Below, piece by piece: positions 1 through 11,767 of a DNA stretch of 64,000 bases. Made by a program: the position numbers and the translations under genes. The notes below the pieces were generated by a model, which saw nothing but the letters and a program-made list of their open reading frames with translations, was not told the DNA's origin and did no database searches. Source of the DNA: Botrytis cinerea B05.10 (lineage: Eukaryota; Ascomycota; Leotiomycetes; Helotiales; Sclerotiniaceae); assembly GCF_000143535.2 (NCBI RefSeq), contig NC_037311.1, positions 310,001-374,000 on the forward strand, read 5' to 3'. Position 1 is the first letter of the stretch. Each line of letters starts with the position of its first letter.

Positions 1-1095
1 GGACCCCGACCAGAACCTTACAAACCTGGGTCATTCAGCACTGCCATGACCACTCTTGCATCCAATACCCCCAACTCCACTCGTGAGTCAATCGCTACAA
101 GCATTGGTCTCTTACGTCGCATGAATTCTGAGATTTCTTGTATCAGTGCTGGTGATACCGATTCTTCTCCAATGGTGCCTGGAATTGGTCTCGACTGGAG
201 CGATCGCCATCGTGCGTGTCGCTCATCTCGATTTTATCTCTCAATCGGTTCACCCATCGACGGTACAGCCGTTCAAAATTATCGGTCCTCCCTCAGTATG
301 CTCTATCCGAATTCTTATTCTGTATATTCCAACTCGTATTTTCCTCAAGGAAATGATTCAAGTACTAGCGTCAACAGTGTTAGCGAGAGACGCCAGTCGA
401 GGAGTGATTTGATGAATCCTAACTACGGTAATCTGCAAGAGATACTGGAGGATATTAATGCAAGTCGTGAAGGAAGCAGAGGTGCAAGCACTAGAGGGAG
501 TAGTCCAGTAGCAATGGGCAGACATGGATTGAACGTCAAAGAGAAGAAATTATCTTTAACGAATCTGACTATTCTCCCAGACGGGGGAATCGGTTACATG
601 ATGGACTACGATGATGAGGATGAAATTGTCGTTGAACCCTTGTCGTTATCGAAAACCAAGATGAACGTAGAAAAGGAAGTGAAATCAACCAAGGACACCA
701 AAGATACTCGCTGGTCCGACGCAATGATTAAGCCTCTCACGAAAACTACTCGGCGAGAAAGTAAAATGGAACATCCCAGTCCCATAACACCACCAAATTG
801 GGGATGGAGTCAAGCGGTAACCGTAGCAAAAGAAAGATTGAGCAGAAGTCCAACTAGGGATAAGGAGAACGTGGTAGATAATGATTGTGAAAGGGGAAGA
901 GATAGCCCTGAGAGTCCAGGGTTGTATGATCAAGATGGGTTTTTGAGGAGTTCGCCGGAACGCACAACTGTAGATGCAAGTCAGAATGGGGATAGTAGGG
1001 GAAGAGCAAGGCGAGCGACAGTTAATGCGTTTTCTGGAGATTTGATGGAACAGAAAACGAGGGAGAAGTTATCTGCGCACATAGTTACGTCATAA
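1..1095 (+). CDS. C-terminal part of a Ser-rich hypothetical protein (5' truncated)
   Basis: The frame is open from base 1 to a TAA at 1093-1095, giving 364 visible residues. An ATG at 46 exists, but the frame stays open upstream of it, so the true start probably lies outside the window. The protein is rich in Ser, Arg, Asn and acidic residues and has no membrane segment, signal peptide or domain that I recognise. Several SP/TP sites (SPTRDKE, SPESPG, SSPERT) suggest a disordered, phosphorylated regulatory tail. It runs tail-to-tail with the sugar transporter that ends at 1501. Function unknown. Confidence 0.7.
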   Translation, partial: GPRPEPYKPGSFSTAMTTLASNTPNSTRESIATSIGLLRRMNSEISCISAGDTDSSPMVPGIGLDWSDRHRACRSSRFYLSIGSPIDGTAVQNYRSSLSMLYPNSYSVYSNSYFPQGNDSSTSVNSVSERRQSRSDLMNPNYGNLQEILEDINASREGSRGASTRGSSPVAMGRHGLNVKEKKLSLTNLTILPDGGIGYMMDYDDEDEIVVEPLSLSKTKMNVEKEVKSTKDTKDTRWSDAMIKPLTKTTRRESKMEHPSPITPPNWGWSQAVTVAKERLSRSPTRDKENVVDNDCERGRDSPESPGLYDQDGFLRSSPERTTVDASQNGDSRGRARRATVNAFSGDLMEQKTREKLSAHIVTS

Positions 1096-1500
1096 TATTT
1101 GGATATGGAGGACTTGTGGAATGCAGAAATACAATGCGAGGGACAGCGGGGATGAAAGAAGAGGTCGAGAGATATTTGTCTCCTTTGTTGTTAGTTTTTC
1201 GTGATATCTAAGATTTTAGTTGATCTTTATACATTTGGCATCTAGACGCTTTTTATACCATGACTTTAGATAATGTGTTTAGTATCGCAGCAATAGCCAT
1301 TTTTGTTTATCATCTATTTCATCCAAATGGTCATTAATCTATGCTACGTTACTATTAAAAAGCGATGCAAAATCAAATTACAAAAACATTTCACACTTCT
1401 CTCTGAAACTACTATTCAAACCCAAAAAACCAATCGCCGAGTCTCCAGACATCGCAAACAACATCCAATGTCGACATCTTCATCCATCTTCATCTCCACC
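1096..1500. other. Intergenic, convergent 3' ends
   Basis: AT-rich spacer between two convergent genes; it presumably holds both 3' UTRs. I see no gene. The plus-strand reading frame around 1303-1590 is an antisense shadow of the transporter's last exon. Confidence 0.6.
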
Positions 1501-3948
1501 TCAGCCCAAACTCTCCTTCCCCAATTCCTTCTCCAGCACCTCAGTTACCCCTTCACCGCCATGAATCACGACTTCGGATTTCTTCAATGAGTATTTGACT
1601 GGGTTGACAGCGTTAAAGATTTCGGTTAATTCTTCGAGCTATGGTTTCATAACTGTCAGTTCGAAGCCCAGGATTCATGATACTGAATCAGATATTTTGG
1701 ATTTGGTACATGGAACGAGAATAGAGAAAAATTGATGGTGCTTACAGTTCTGCCTTTGGTCTCTACAAAAAAGAACTACGTATGGGTGTTAGTTCGTTTG
1801 TTTTGTTGTGCGGGAGATAGGAAGATGAAAGGACAAGCTGAGGGAACTTACGTATATGAAAGCCACTTCGAGTAAATCCCAAAATACAAACCTGAAAACA
1901 ATCAGTATAGTTTTTAAGACCCAAGTCAAAAGTCCCAAATTAATGTTTGAAGTAACTCACAAATAATAGTACCTCCATCCTGCCCCACTAAATGCAATCC
2001 CCGTCACAAAAGTATTATAAAACCCCGCCACGTTTCCCACCAAAGTATAAACCGCCATTCCCTTCGCTCGACTCTCGTATCTCAGTACTTCCACAGCATA
2101 AAGTCCTTGCATTGGCGTCCAGCCTACGGCAAACACGAACGAGAAGAGAAATATCATGGCGATTTCGGCGTTAGATGCTGCTGCTGATTTTGCGACCGTG
2201 AGATGAGTTTCGGGATCGGTAGTTGTATTTAGAGCGTTGAGAATTAGGATAATGAGAAAAAGCAGAGAAATGAGTGAGGTGGAGATGAGGAGTTGAGGAC
2301 GTCGACCCCAGTGATCAGTGTAAGCTGCTCCTAAGAGGGCACCGATGAATGAGAGGACCGATTGCATGCCTTGCTAAGTTCGATGAGTTATGCATTAAAC
2401 ATGGGGATCAAGTGAGCCAGTTACTTACGAGAAGTAATTGGGTATGATTGTTCTCTATTCCTGCACCTGCTAGCATTTGTGGATAGTAGTAACTGACGGG
2501 ACCTACTCGAATATTAACTTTGAAATCCTCCCTACAATTCATTCTCGCCAAGCTCGGAATGAAAAAGAAAAAGTAGGACGCAAACATACCATTGCCAGTC
2601 CATTGACCAAACAGAGCAATAGCACAAGTCAGCATAGTACGATATCGAACTTCCTTCGAATCAAACAATTCTCTGAAATCCCACCATCGTTTATCAGCAC
2701 CCGTTTTCGAGATCTCCTCCATCATTTCGCGGAGTTCAAGTTGCACTAATGGAGAACTGCGGTCACCTTCACCGTGATATTTTGCCATGATGTTAAGTGC
2801 TTCTTCATGTCGATCATTTGCTACCAGCCATCTTGGACTCTGTGTCTCATGTTAGCATCGCGTTTTCTTATTCTCCAAGCTCCAGAATCGCAAAGCGATG
2901 AAGAAAAAACATGCCTCTGGTAGAAACAGCACCGAGATAAATACAATCCCCGAAAACGTCATTTGTAACCACAACGGGATTCGCCAAGCAGGAGATCCAT
3001 CGATGTAGCTCGTAGCATAGGGTACTACCAACATCAGCACTTGTTTTAGGAAGAGAGTTGGAGAATGCACTAACTAAACGTCCCGGGTATAGCGCCCACA
3101 AAATAAAACGTAGTATAAACACCCGTCATTGAGCCTCGAAAGGATGGATGCGCCATTTCGCTTACACTACACATTGTGAGACTTGTCTGATCTCTTCTGT
3201 CCGCTTCAAAGATTCAGTTTGTACTTACTAGGGTAAAGCAGAACTGGGACCCATTGCCGCGCCAACACCTTGAGGAGTCATCAGCCTGAAAACTGAAATG
3301 CTACATAAATGCTGCCAGATACATACCAAGCATGAACCTTCCAATCATAAAGGCTGCCAAATTCTGACTCGTAGCCTGCACAATCGCTCCTATGATAATA
3401 ACTCCCGCTCCTAAGAACATTCCCCATCGTCTTCCTTTCCACTACCGTATTCATTTCCATTAGCATATCTCTTCCATATCATTTTCCACTCGTCTCATTC
3501 CCCTTTGCTCACACGGGCTCCAAAAAATGAATCAACATACATCAGCAGCTGGTCCCGCAAACCCCGCCCCAACCAAATTCCCAATCGTAAACATCGCATA
3601 AACAATTCCCGTCGCCGGCGTGCCTTCTGTGAGGTCAAATCCAAAGTAACTCCTATACTGCGCATAAGAATTGATCGAGCTCATTACACTCCCATCGTAT
3701 CCATTAACTGCCGCGTTTAGCGTGGCTAGAAAAAGAATAATGCAGAGTTGACCCATTCTCCACGTCCAGAGACTCGGCTTTTGTTTTGCTGTCGCATCTG
3801 CCAGGGCAATGTTTTGTACTGTTTTTATTGTGGTGGATGGTTCTTCGCGTTGATGTTGATGCTGTTGTTCGTCATGAACAGATGCATCTTTGTTTGGTGT
3901 AGCTTTCCATGCATCTAATTCGGTGTCTTTTGGTACTGTATTCGCCAT
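1501..3948 (-). CDS. MFS sugar transporter (lactose permease/hexose transporter-like)
   Basis: Eleven exons, read downwards: 3948-3541, 3441-3327, 3268-3229, 3166-3075, 3024-2915, 2839-2590, 2502-2429, 2373-1961, 1891-1852, 1775-1746, 1638-1501. The sum is 1710 nt, 569 residues plus stop, with phases consistent at every join. The product has an acidic/polar cytosolic N-terminus, then a 12-TM sugar-porter fold. Family marks include GYDGSVMSSI in TM1, the loop DHWGRRPQ after TM7, SPRWL after TM6, and the closing VETKGRTLEELTEIF, the sugar-porter PESPR/ETKGRT-type signatures. It is a plasma-membrane importer of a sugar, probably a disaccharide or hexose; the substrate cannot be read from sequence. 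Odd points are two tiny exons (40 and 30 nt) near the 3' end and a GC-AG intron (2914-2840). It lies in tandem behind SEN2. Confidence 0.9.
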
Positions 3949-4640
3949 CTTGGGATTTTATTTAGGAAGTATGGTCTTATCTATAAAATGATATCGAAGT
4001 TGATTACAGAAACGACATGAAAGAGACGAACTTCAAGGCCATTCATCTATGGTTCTAATGATTTCATAACCTGACATGGAAGACAGGAATTGTATTCACT
4101 TTTTATTACGAATGTATCAGAGCAAAAGATTGCACACACGAAAAGGTTTTTGTATCTTGCGGTCCCATTGTGGAATGGTAGATATCTTACCTAGGTATAG
4201 AACGTTGAAATTCCGAAAGTCTAAATCGGCACTCTTTCCCCCATCCAGTCCAAATCACTCGGTCAAGAAAACGCACGTTAGCCAGTAAATTATATGCAGT
4301 GTAATGCAAACTTTGCAATCATTGGTTTGAAAAGCCATAAATCGAGGGGTACAATGACGATCACTTACCTTACCCCACTTTCGACGTGCATTTATCAGGT
4401 AGATTCATGTAAAGCGATAGGAATAGATAGTCATGAATGTAACGTTTCTACTTATCTGGAATGATTGCATAGTGCCGTCGTTGTTGTTGCGGTTGAAATT
4501 CTAGCAGTGATCTATATTTCAAGTGATCAGGAAGGGTGGGAGTATGGCCATTTGTTTGAGAATCATGAAGCAATGAATGTGATCTTTGAAAATGTGGTAT
4601 TTTGAATGTTTTTGTGATACATGTTAATTTTTGGGTGCTT
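3949..4640. other. Intergenic: transporter promoter and SEN2 3' region
   Basis: About 690 bp between two minus-strand genes. AT-rich; only short shadow frames. No RNA gene or repeat recognised. Confidence 0.5.
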
Positions 4641-6683
4641 TTAGTCCCGACTACGATTTGGTGACCAACGCTTGAGAACAACTTCTCTCACCTTATACTT
4701 TTCAAGCAATTTATCCACGCTGTTTTCCTTCATGTTTCCATCGATAGGTGCGGGTATATCCACATAAACCAAAATCAAAGTCTTCTTAACCTGAGTGATG
4801 ACTCGATTGATGCAATGCATCCATGACCAGCTTCTTTCCTGTTTGCCTTTCACATAATTTTGCAAGAATGGACCACTGGACCAGTAAGGATCACTGTATG
4901 ATGGAAGGATCAAAACAGCAAATTCAGCGTGACTGAAGACTGGCCCACGATTGTAAAGTAGATAATCAACCGAGAACTTTGTTCCACCACGCACGACCCA
5001 GCCCAAAGAACGGAAATGATGATAAACAACATAATTCACGAGAAAAGGATCATCCGTTGATAGACTCGGATTTGAAGTGGGTGGAAAGTATGACGATTTT
5101 CTGAAGAGTGAAAACAAATCTTGATTCGAAAGTGCTTGTTTGGTGACGGGATCAAGGACGGTAAGAGCTCCTAATCCGTAGGAGAGAAAGAAAGCTTCTT
5201 CCATAGTCAATTGAAAGTGTTCCTGGTCTTCGATGACCATATCTTCATCCAAAATCAGTTCAGAGACCGCTCCAGGCTTCTCTTCAGTACTTGCCACAGC
5301 ACGCCCAGGACTTGCTGGTTGAGATGGCAAGAAGGTGGTTTGTTCCACAGTCGGGGAAAATCGAACACTCTTTTGGCGGTCTGATACAGATGTGGATGAA
5401 CCGTTTTCAGGTACCTCACCATCAGATGCGCTGTTCTGAATAGAAGCCGTGGAGGCTGGTGTCAGCGGAGCATCAACTCGATCGGTGATGAATGTTGAGC
5501 TTTCAAGGGTTGCAACCTTTTCTTGTGTCGTAACTGAGTTGTCATCAACCTCAATAGATGTTGATCGGATGAGGTATTCATCCAGAGCCTTATTATCTTC
5601 GGTACCAAAAGTTAATTTTGCAATGGTTGCGGAAGCGTCAGTTGCGGAATTTGGAAGAGCTAGCAATTCCTGAGGACCCACCGGGGCTGGAGGTACATTA
5701 GACTTTGATACATGTTCATCAACAGTTGTGGTGATCGTTGGCGAGGACAACGACTTTGTACGGTCTTGGTGACTCAGAAGATTGAGTTCTACGAGAGAGT
5801 TTGGTAGTGCAAGAATGCCCAAGGGTCCAGTAGGAGCGATAAATGACGCGGCATTTGAAGAAACAACCTCGTCGACACTTACTGCATGTCGAGACAATGG
5901 TTCTTCGACGGCTTGTGTCTTTACAATCTCAATAGATGAGTTGGGTAGAGCAAGAAGCTGCATTGGACCAGTAGGAGCTTGCGATAATGTAATGCTAGTA
6001 AAAGCAACATTATCTGTGCTATCTAAGCAATGCGAAGATATTTCGACAATTTCTGTTTTCAGATTTGGCTCAGCAAGAGCGGGAAGATTGTCAACTTCGA
6101 CTGTGATGTTCTCTTCAGATTGGACAACAATTTTGGTTTGGGCTAGTTCCTTTGCCTTTGCTTCTTCCAATAAAGTCTGATCAATAGCTTCTCTTTCTTT
6201 TCTCGCCCGCTCCCACTTGGTTTGTTGACGATCGGCACGACGTTTTCTTGTAACATCCTCGCTTGCAATCGCTTTTGAAACACCCCGTCGCTTTTTCTCG
6301 CGCGTCAGCCAACTCGGTTCACTGCGACTCAGACTTCCTTTCCCATAGAAACCTTGCTCCCAGAGACCTCTGATAGATCGAGAATCCGTTATGTGAATGG
6401 ATCGTGTTTCAGGTGAGAACCATCCTTGATAAAGGGTATCAAAATGTGATGAAGGACGATTGATTGTCTGCGACAACCAAACATAAAGAATATGGAAGAG
6501 TGAAAGAGGATTGTGGGGTATGAGAGTAGGAAGAGGAAATGTTCGAATAGGAGCAGGAAGCCCGTAAAGTTTGTTCAATTGCTGGAACTTAGACGGCGGT
6601 CTAGGTCCAACATGTTTTGGTTTTGTGGGAGTTGTGGCCTCAATTGGAGCACCAGCCGGAGTCACTGTATTTGTGTCTGCCAT
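4641..6683 (-). CDS. SEN2: tRNA-splicing endonuclease subunit Sen2
   Basis: Intronless, 680 residues. The C-terminal ~190 residues carry the tRNA-intron endonuclease fold (family of archaeal EndA). They include LTMEEAFFLSYGLG, the alpha/beta core FRSLGWVVRGGTKFSVDYLLYNRGP and the triad expected for the catalytic Sen2 subunit: Tyr577, His585 (FSHAEF) and Lys633/634 (QVKKTLILVYV). By family knowledge, Sen2 cuts the 5' splice site of intron-containing pre-tRNAs in a Sen2-Sen34-Sen15-Sen54 complex. The N-terminal ~130 residues (LYGLPAPIRTFPLPTLIPHNP, then GLWEQGFYGKGSLSRSEPSW) also match fungal Sen2. A basic coiled stretch (~135-185) leads into a ~300-residue disordered linker with three copies of an APxGPxxLLALPNS motif. 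It is longer than yeast Sen2 because of this linker. The upstream region is shared with ceramide glucosyltransferase. Confidence 0.93.
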   Translation of the reverse strand: MADTNTVTPAGAPIEATTPTKPKHVGPRPPSKFQQLNKLYGLPAPIRTFPLPTLIPHNPLSLFHILYVWLSQTINRPSSHFDTLYQGWFSPETRSIHITDSRSIRGLWEQGFYGKGSLSRSEPSWLTREKKRRGVSKAIASEDVTRKRRADRQQTKWERARKEREAIDQTLLEEAKAKELAQTKIVVQSEENITVEVDNLPALAEPNLKTEIVEISSHCLDSTDNVAFTSITLSQAPTGPMQLLALPNSSIEIVKTQAVEEPLSRHAVSVDEVVSSNAASFIAPTGPLGILALPNSLVELNLLSHQDRTKSLSSPTITTTVDEHVSKSNVPPAPVGPQELLALPNSATDASATIAKLTFGTEDNKALDEYLIRSTSIEVDDNSVTTQEKVATLESSTFITDRVDAPLTPASTASIQNSASDGEVPENGSSTSVSDRQKSVRFSPTVEQTTFLPSQPASPGRAVASTEEKPGAVSELILDEDMVIEDQEHFQLTMEEAFFLSYGLGALTVLDPVTKQALSNQDLFSLFRKSSYFPPTSNPSLSTDDPFLVNYVVYHHFRSLGWVVRGGTKFSVDYLLYNRGPVFSHAEFAVLILPSYSDPYWSSGPFLQNYVKGKQERSWSWMHCINRVITQVKKTLILVYVDIPAPIDGNMKENSVDKLLEKYKVREVVLKRWSPNRSRD

Positions 6684-7519
6684 GATTGAAAGATGAGGCT
6701 ATCGTGAGGTCATTGCGATTTCCTATAGTGAATCAATGGTTAGTGACCGTTCGGTAGAAACATTGTGCCAATTGAATCAAGAATGTATAGATGTTTGCAA
6801 TGCTCAGATACCGTTGTAGTCTTCTCCGAAGAGAATTGAGCGTACAGAGAGGACGAACAAAGTCAGAGCCGTCACTCTAAGCATCGAATTGAGTCATCAC
6901 CGCATTGCATGACAGTCAAAATGAATTGAGCTGTCTTGATTGTATGTGCAGAAGAACAAGTGTAGAGCGAAAGGGACATATAACTTACAAATTACCAAAA
7001 CTCTTCTCCTTCTTGTGGGAGAAGATGTTGTGGTCGATGAAATTCTTGAAAAACAAACTGGAGCGATGTTGTTGAAGATGAGAAGAATCTTTTTTTTTAT
7101 GAGGAAGAAATTTCGAGTTTTGAAGACGGCACTAAGAAATATTTTGTCGGTAAGTGCCGCTTGATCCAAGCTCCCTCCCCTCCTACGTGCTCAGTAGCTC
7201 TAATGATTCATCCACTCACCGCTCTGTGCATCAACGCATAATTAAGCATTACGTAATCTTCACGATTCAAACAATATTGGACTTGTCGGCACAAGCGCGA
7301 AGAAAGCGTGGAACAGTTTTTGGTTTGAGACTCAATGTCCATGTCTTTCCACGTATACACATACACAGTCCTCATAACGCCGACCTGACTGAAGTAGAAC
7401 CATCTGAGCACTCCATTTTCATACGAATTACCATCGATGGAATTAGACGGAGGAGCTCATTCTACTCCCGAAAGCTCTTGCTATTAACTCCAGTTCTGGT
7501 ACCTGTCCCGCGTTTTGAA
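6684..7519. promoter_or_regulatory. Divergent promoter region between SEN2 and ceramide glucosyltransferase
   Basis: 836 bp between two divergent starts. It holds the 5' UTRs and promoters of both; a spliced leader is possible. No convincing TATA box or ORF of its own. Confidence 0.45.
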
Positions 7520-9182
7520 ATGGACAAGGAAACTTTAATATACCTCATAGCCCTGGCATGTTGGACGTGGTATTTCTTCATTCTACTCGTGCAAGCGATA
7601 GGCTCTACTCAATTGTAAGATTTCCAATTCATACTGCTGTAGCCCCAATGTAACCTAATCCATTTTTACTTTAAGGTTTCGTTACTACTCTTCCGTTCCC
7701 AAGCCCGCTATCTCCCCAAGCTTGGATAGCGATGACATTCCCCATATTACGATTTTACGACCAGTGAAAGGACTAGAGCCACAATTGTACGAATGCCTCG
7801 CAGCCACATTCAGACAGACATACCCAGCAAATAAGTTGACAATATACTTCTGTGTTGGATCATCCACCGATCCCGCATTCCCAGTTCTTCAACGTCTGCT
7901 GGCGGACTTTCCCGAGTTCGATGCAAAAGTGTTTATTGAAGAGGAAGATCCAAACCTGAGCGGCCATGGAGGAGAGATCGGCAACCTTGGACCAAATCCT
8001 AAGATTAGGAATATGAGTCGCGGCTACAGGGAGGCAAAGGGAGATATTGTGTGGATCCTCGATTGCAATGTCTGGGTTGGAACAGGTACTGCTGGACGAA
8101 TGGTCGACAAGCTGTGTGGGTTGAAGGCTGATGGTACGAGGACAACACCATATAAATTCGTCCACTTGCTACCGTTGGTCGTAGATACAGTTGTAACCAG
8201 CACTGGCGGAGAGACAGATCGACTTCTCACAGGCGGGCAACAAATTACATCCACAAATTCAATGACCTCCAACATCACAAATGTTCCAAAGAACGAGTCC
8301 AATTTCGACGCAGGCGCAAGGATTGGTGGTGGACGTTTTGAAGAATCCTTTATGGCGTCTTCGCATGCTAAGTTCTACACGGCAATCAATACAGTATCGG
8401 TTGCGCCATGCATTGTTGGCAAATCAAATATGTTCAGACGTTCTCATCTAAACTACCTCACCTCAACCTCTCCAGATTATTCTCCAGGGATAGACTTTTT
8501 CTCGGAAAACATTTGCGAAGATCATTTAATTGGAGACTTGTTATGGCGAAAGCAGGTACCGGAGGAGGAAGCTGGAGAAAGGTGGCACAAACACGGTTTG
8601 GTTCCTGGTGACTTAGCTATACAGCCAATGGCTGGTATGTCAGTTCGAGAATACATTGCACGCCGAGTACGTTGGCTCAGAGTTCGAAAATGGACCGTTA
8701 CACTGGCCACATTTGTTGAACCTGGTGTTGAACCCCTTTTATGCTCAGCCTATGGCTCTTTTGCAATCACAACACTGCCTTGGTTTCATGAAAATTTGAG
8801 TGTGCCTCAGACATGGCTTGCTTTTGCCTTGGTTTGGTTGTCAAATGTTGCTGCGTGGATGACCCTTGATTGGTTTGTCTATGCTCACCTTCATTCTGGT
8901 GCATCTATTGAGCTGGATTCAAATACGCCTTCCTTTGCACAACGTCCACAGACAAGGTCCAGAAGACCCTTCAAAGAATGGGCATCTGCATGGCTCGGCA
9001 GGGAAATCCTTGCATTGCCTATTTGGATATGGGCATGTCTTGGTGGAACGACGGTAATGTGGAGAGGGAAAAAGTTCCGCGTCAATCTTGATATGAAAGT
9101 CATCGAGATCAAAGGCGAGAAAAAATCATCCACCCCTGAAATCGAAAATGGACGAGCGTACAGTAAAGATAGACAAGATTGA
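7520..9182 (+). CDS. Ceramide glucosyltransferase (glucosylceramide synthase)
   Basis: Two exons, 7520-7614 and 7676-9182, joined in frame to 533 residues. The protein starts MDKETLIYLIALACWTWYFF, a membrane anchor, followed by a GT21-type glycosyltransferase domain. ITILRPVKGLEP opens the domain. The candidate D,D,D,(Q/R)xxRW residues are VGSSTDP, Asp161 in ILDCNVWV, Asp314 in CEDHLIGDLLW and Arg361-Trp365 (RRVRW). Two or three hydrophobic segments follow (~380-500). By family knowledge the enzyme transfers glucose from UDP-glucose to ceramide at the Golgi/ER face, making fungal glucosylceramide. Compared with the human enzyme it carries extra sequence (~170-240, Thr/Asn-rich), common in fungal members. 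The start was chosen because the upstream part of the frame lacks a hydrophobic anchor context. Confidence 0.92.
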
Positions 9183-10453
9183 TTGTCCTTGTACAAAAGT
9201 TAAATTCTACCCAATAATAATATAATATATCATTACGATGTTGCACAGCATCTACATCTTGGCTTCGCTTACAGCTCGTAAATCATTAATCATAGCCAGT
9301 GACATCTCTTTACATATGTCGGCACAAGCGTGAATCCGGGGCCCCTCAATCTGCAAAATAGGACCGATCGGAGATAGTGGAAATATTCCATAAAAATATA
9401 TCCCTCAGATCGTCTCAAAATTGAGACCCATTTTTCTATAGGTAGGGCTTCGCGAGCCATCGCCAGCCTTATCGTGCATGCTACATTACTTGTTTTTCAC
9501 AGTGCCTCCATTGGATTGGGTTTGGGCACTACCACGTTGCTTTTCAAAGCCCTGCATATGCTTCCTCTCCAATCCTGCGTGTAATCTAATCTCGCACTTT
9601 CTTGTTCCTTTTCATTGCTTGCAATGAACAATAGTATAGTGCATCGGTGCATTGTTCTCCTTCCTCCTTACACCGTCACTCCATCGTGGCATGTTCAAGT
9701 GCGCAAAATAGCGGAATCCCATCAAGTCCCAGAATCCAGCAAAGCGTCGGGCAGCACCACATATTCCCCTTCCTAACCAGGCTTGACGCTTGGCTCCCGT
9801 GGGATATCAACATGTATCTCGCCTACGCCATACTCCTGTAATGCATTTCCGGACCTGTTAGATCTCCGCTCGCTAAAGCAAAAGCAAAAGTAGAGAAAGA
9901 AGACTTCTGGAACTAGAACTAAGCCAAACGCTGTGCTGTGAAATACCAATCTGTATTCTGTTTTTGGTCGAGTGAATGTTGTAGCTGCTGTACTTACATA
10001 CCCTGCGTATGCACGTTGGTGTTACGGCGTTGAGTAAGGTAAGGCTTTCATTATTGGATGAAGCTCTTTTGGAAAGTTGTGGGGGCGAGAGAGTTTAAAG
10101 TCGAGAAGGGAAATGGGAAATGGGAAATGGGAAGTAGGTATTAAAATTGAAATTGAACGTCTACTAGCAGGGGAATCGGAAAGCATAATTAAGGAGCGAA
10201 AAGATAGTTGGGAAAGATACCACTGCCGAAGAGGAAAACATAAGACAAGGTCAAAGAGCAAGCTTGTTCTAGAACGCCCAACTGAGCTTGAAGTAAAGAC
10301 TAGAGATCCTTTTACCAGAGGGAGGATGGGTATTCATAGCATGTGAAATTTCTCACTCCCCTTATTTTCCTCTCACCGATGTAAACATAACTAATCATAT
10401 CAGTTCTCAGCATAGGGCCTTACAAATGCGACTACTCAGCACCGAATCGCGAA
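9183..10453. other. Intergenic, 1.3 kb, with a short hexanucleotide-like repeat
   Basis: No supported gene. At 10108-10137 a GGGAAAT unit is repeated about four times in tandem. The stretch just before 10454 reads open in the downstream gene's frame after a possible acceptor (TTCTCAG near 10410), so part of it may be an unrecognised 5' exon of that gene. Confidence 0.4.
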
Positions 10454-10846
10454 ATGCCTCGTTTCGTACCGCCGATCACAGTTGAATTTGCAGAGAGCAA
10501 GATCGATGATAATCCTGTGCAGCCGATGTTTGACATCGAGGAAGATGCAGGGACGTATATGTTAGTGGGAACGTGGGAGAATGTGGATATGATGGAGTTG
10601 GAAGAGAGTGTCAAGGTGTGTGCCTGGTGCGATTTTTCTCATGGGTTTGGGGATGCGGCTTATGGGATTTTAGGTCCGAGATGGGCGTGTGAAGGAGATG
10701 AGTGCGGGAATGGAGGGGGGAAAGGAGGAAGGTATGTAGAGACCGTGATCTGTCCTGGTGGTTGGAGAACTGAACAGATGATAGCAAATAAGGAGTCGAA
10801 TGCTCGTGAAGAACATGAGGGGAAGCTTGACAGGAGAAGAAATTAA
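10454..10846 (+). CDS. Small hypothetical protein, possibly 3' exon of a spliced gene
   Basis: 130 residues, not recognised. It begins MPRFVPPITVEFAES and contains a short cysteine-bearing core: CAWCDF near residue 56, then WACEGDEC, then ETVICPGGW, with a glycine-rich link. That pattern could bind metal or form disulfides, but no family comes to mind. Acidic N-half, charged C-terminal tail (EEHEGKLDRRRN). The frame is open for about 15 codons upstream of the ATG back to a possible splice acceptor, so the gene may extend upstream. Strong G+C and codon bias compared with the flanks support coding. Confidence 0.5.
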   Translation: MPRFVPPITVEFAESKIDDNPVQPMFDIEEDAGTYMLVGTWENVDMMELEESVKVCAWCDFSHGFGDAAYGILGPRWACEGDECGNGGGKGGRYVETVICPGGWRTEQMIANKESNAREEHEGKLDRRRN

Positions 10847-11767
10847 GGTTCAGGAAAGAACGAGAGTGTTGGTACGGTCTATGAATTTCTGAAGGAAGGT
10901 CTGGAGGCTAGTAAATATATATCATGAGTTTTGTTGGCAGTTCTCATAATCAATGTGCGGATTCAATGGAAACTTTTCTTGCTCTGTACCTCTTCTTCTG
11001 TTCCAAAGTGTGGTCCGATTGCATGTATATGAATATATACTATATTATTAGGGTCTAATCCGTTAAAGCAAGGAGTGCAATATAAAAATTCATTAAATGG
11101 TAAAGAGGAGTGGAATTTGATTCTCAAATTCTCCAGCTTGGGATATCAGACCTTATGTGGTAAAAGCTCTCCGGCAATATAGTTTTCAATTTATACCATT
11201 TGGACACGATTTGAAGCAAGTGCAGTGATTGATGTCAGATGGGGTCTCTGACATATGTAAGGTGTGTCGGGCTATGAATAGACAGATGAGAGGGAGGGCT
11301 TGAACCAAGCTTTTCGAAACTTAGCAATCTGACCTGTTATCAGACCTTGAGATTGTGATCAGATAGTGTATGGAAGATCATCAAATGGCATTAGTCTAGA
11401 TGCTCTTAAAGTGCATCCTCATCGCATAAGAATGAAGTGGTAGCGATGGTTGATTTGGCATAAGCAAAGAAGATCTCCCGAACACGGATGTCTATATGAG
11501 TATACAATAATATCACTTCAACATATCAGAGCAAGGTATCACTTGTCATTTCCGCGCCCTATGAGAACACTTTGTTTTTTCAGAGTATTGTGAAATGTTT
11601 CGAGTGCCTAAATAACAATCAGGTAGCTAATTCATTCATTCATGAAAACCCGAACGCCAGCCATGTCACATCAAGACACTTCACTCCTAAACTCCCCAGG
11701 GTAATGTAACGCTTCATCAATATTTCCTCCCATTTTTTCCCACTATCACAGTCCTCCATTTTTTCGT
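10847..11767. other. Intergenic, 0.9 kb
   Basis: AT-rich spacer between a plus-strand gene end and the SGT1 stop (convergent). No ORF, repeat or RNA gene seen. Confidence 0.5.

Noticed and set aside
1303..1590. 95-codon plus-strand frame
   Set aside because: Antisense to the last transporter exon, whose LEELTEIF ending is certain.
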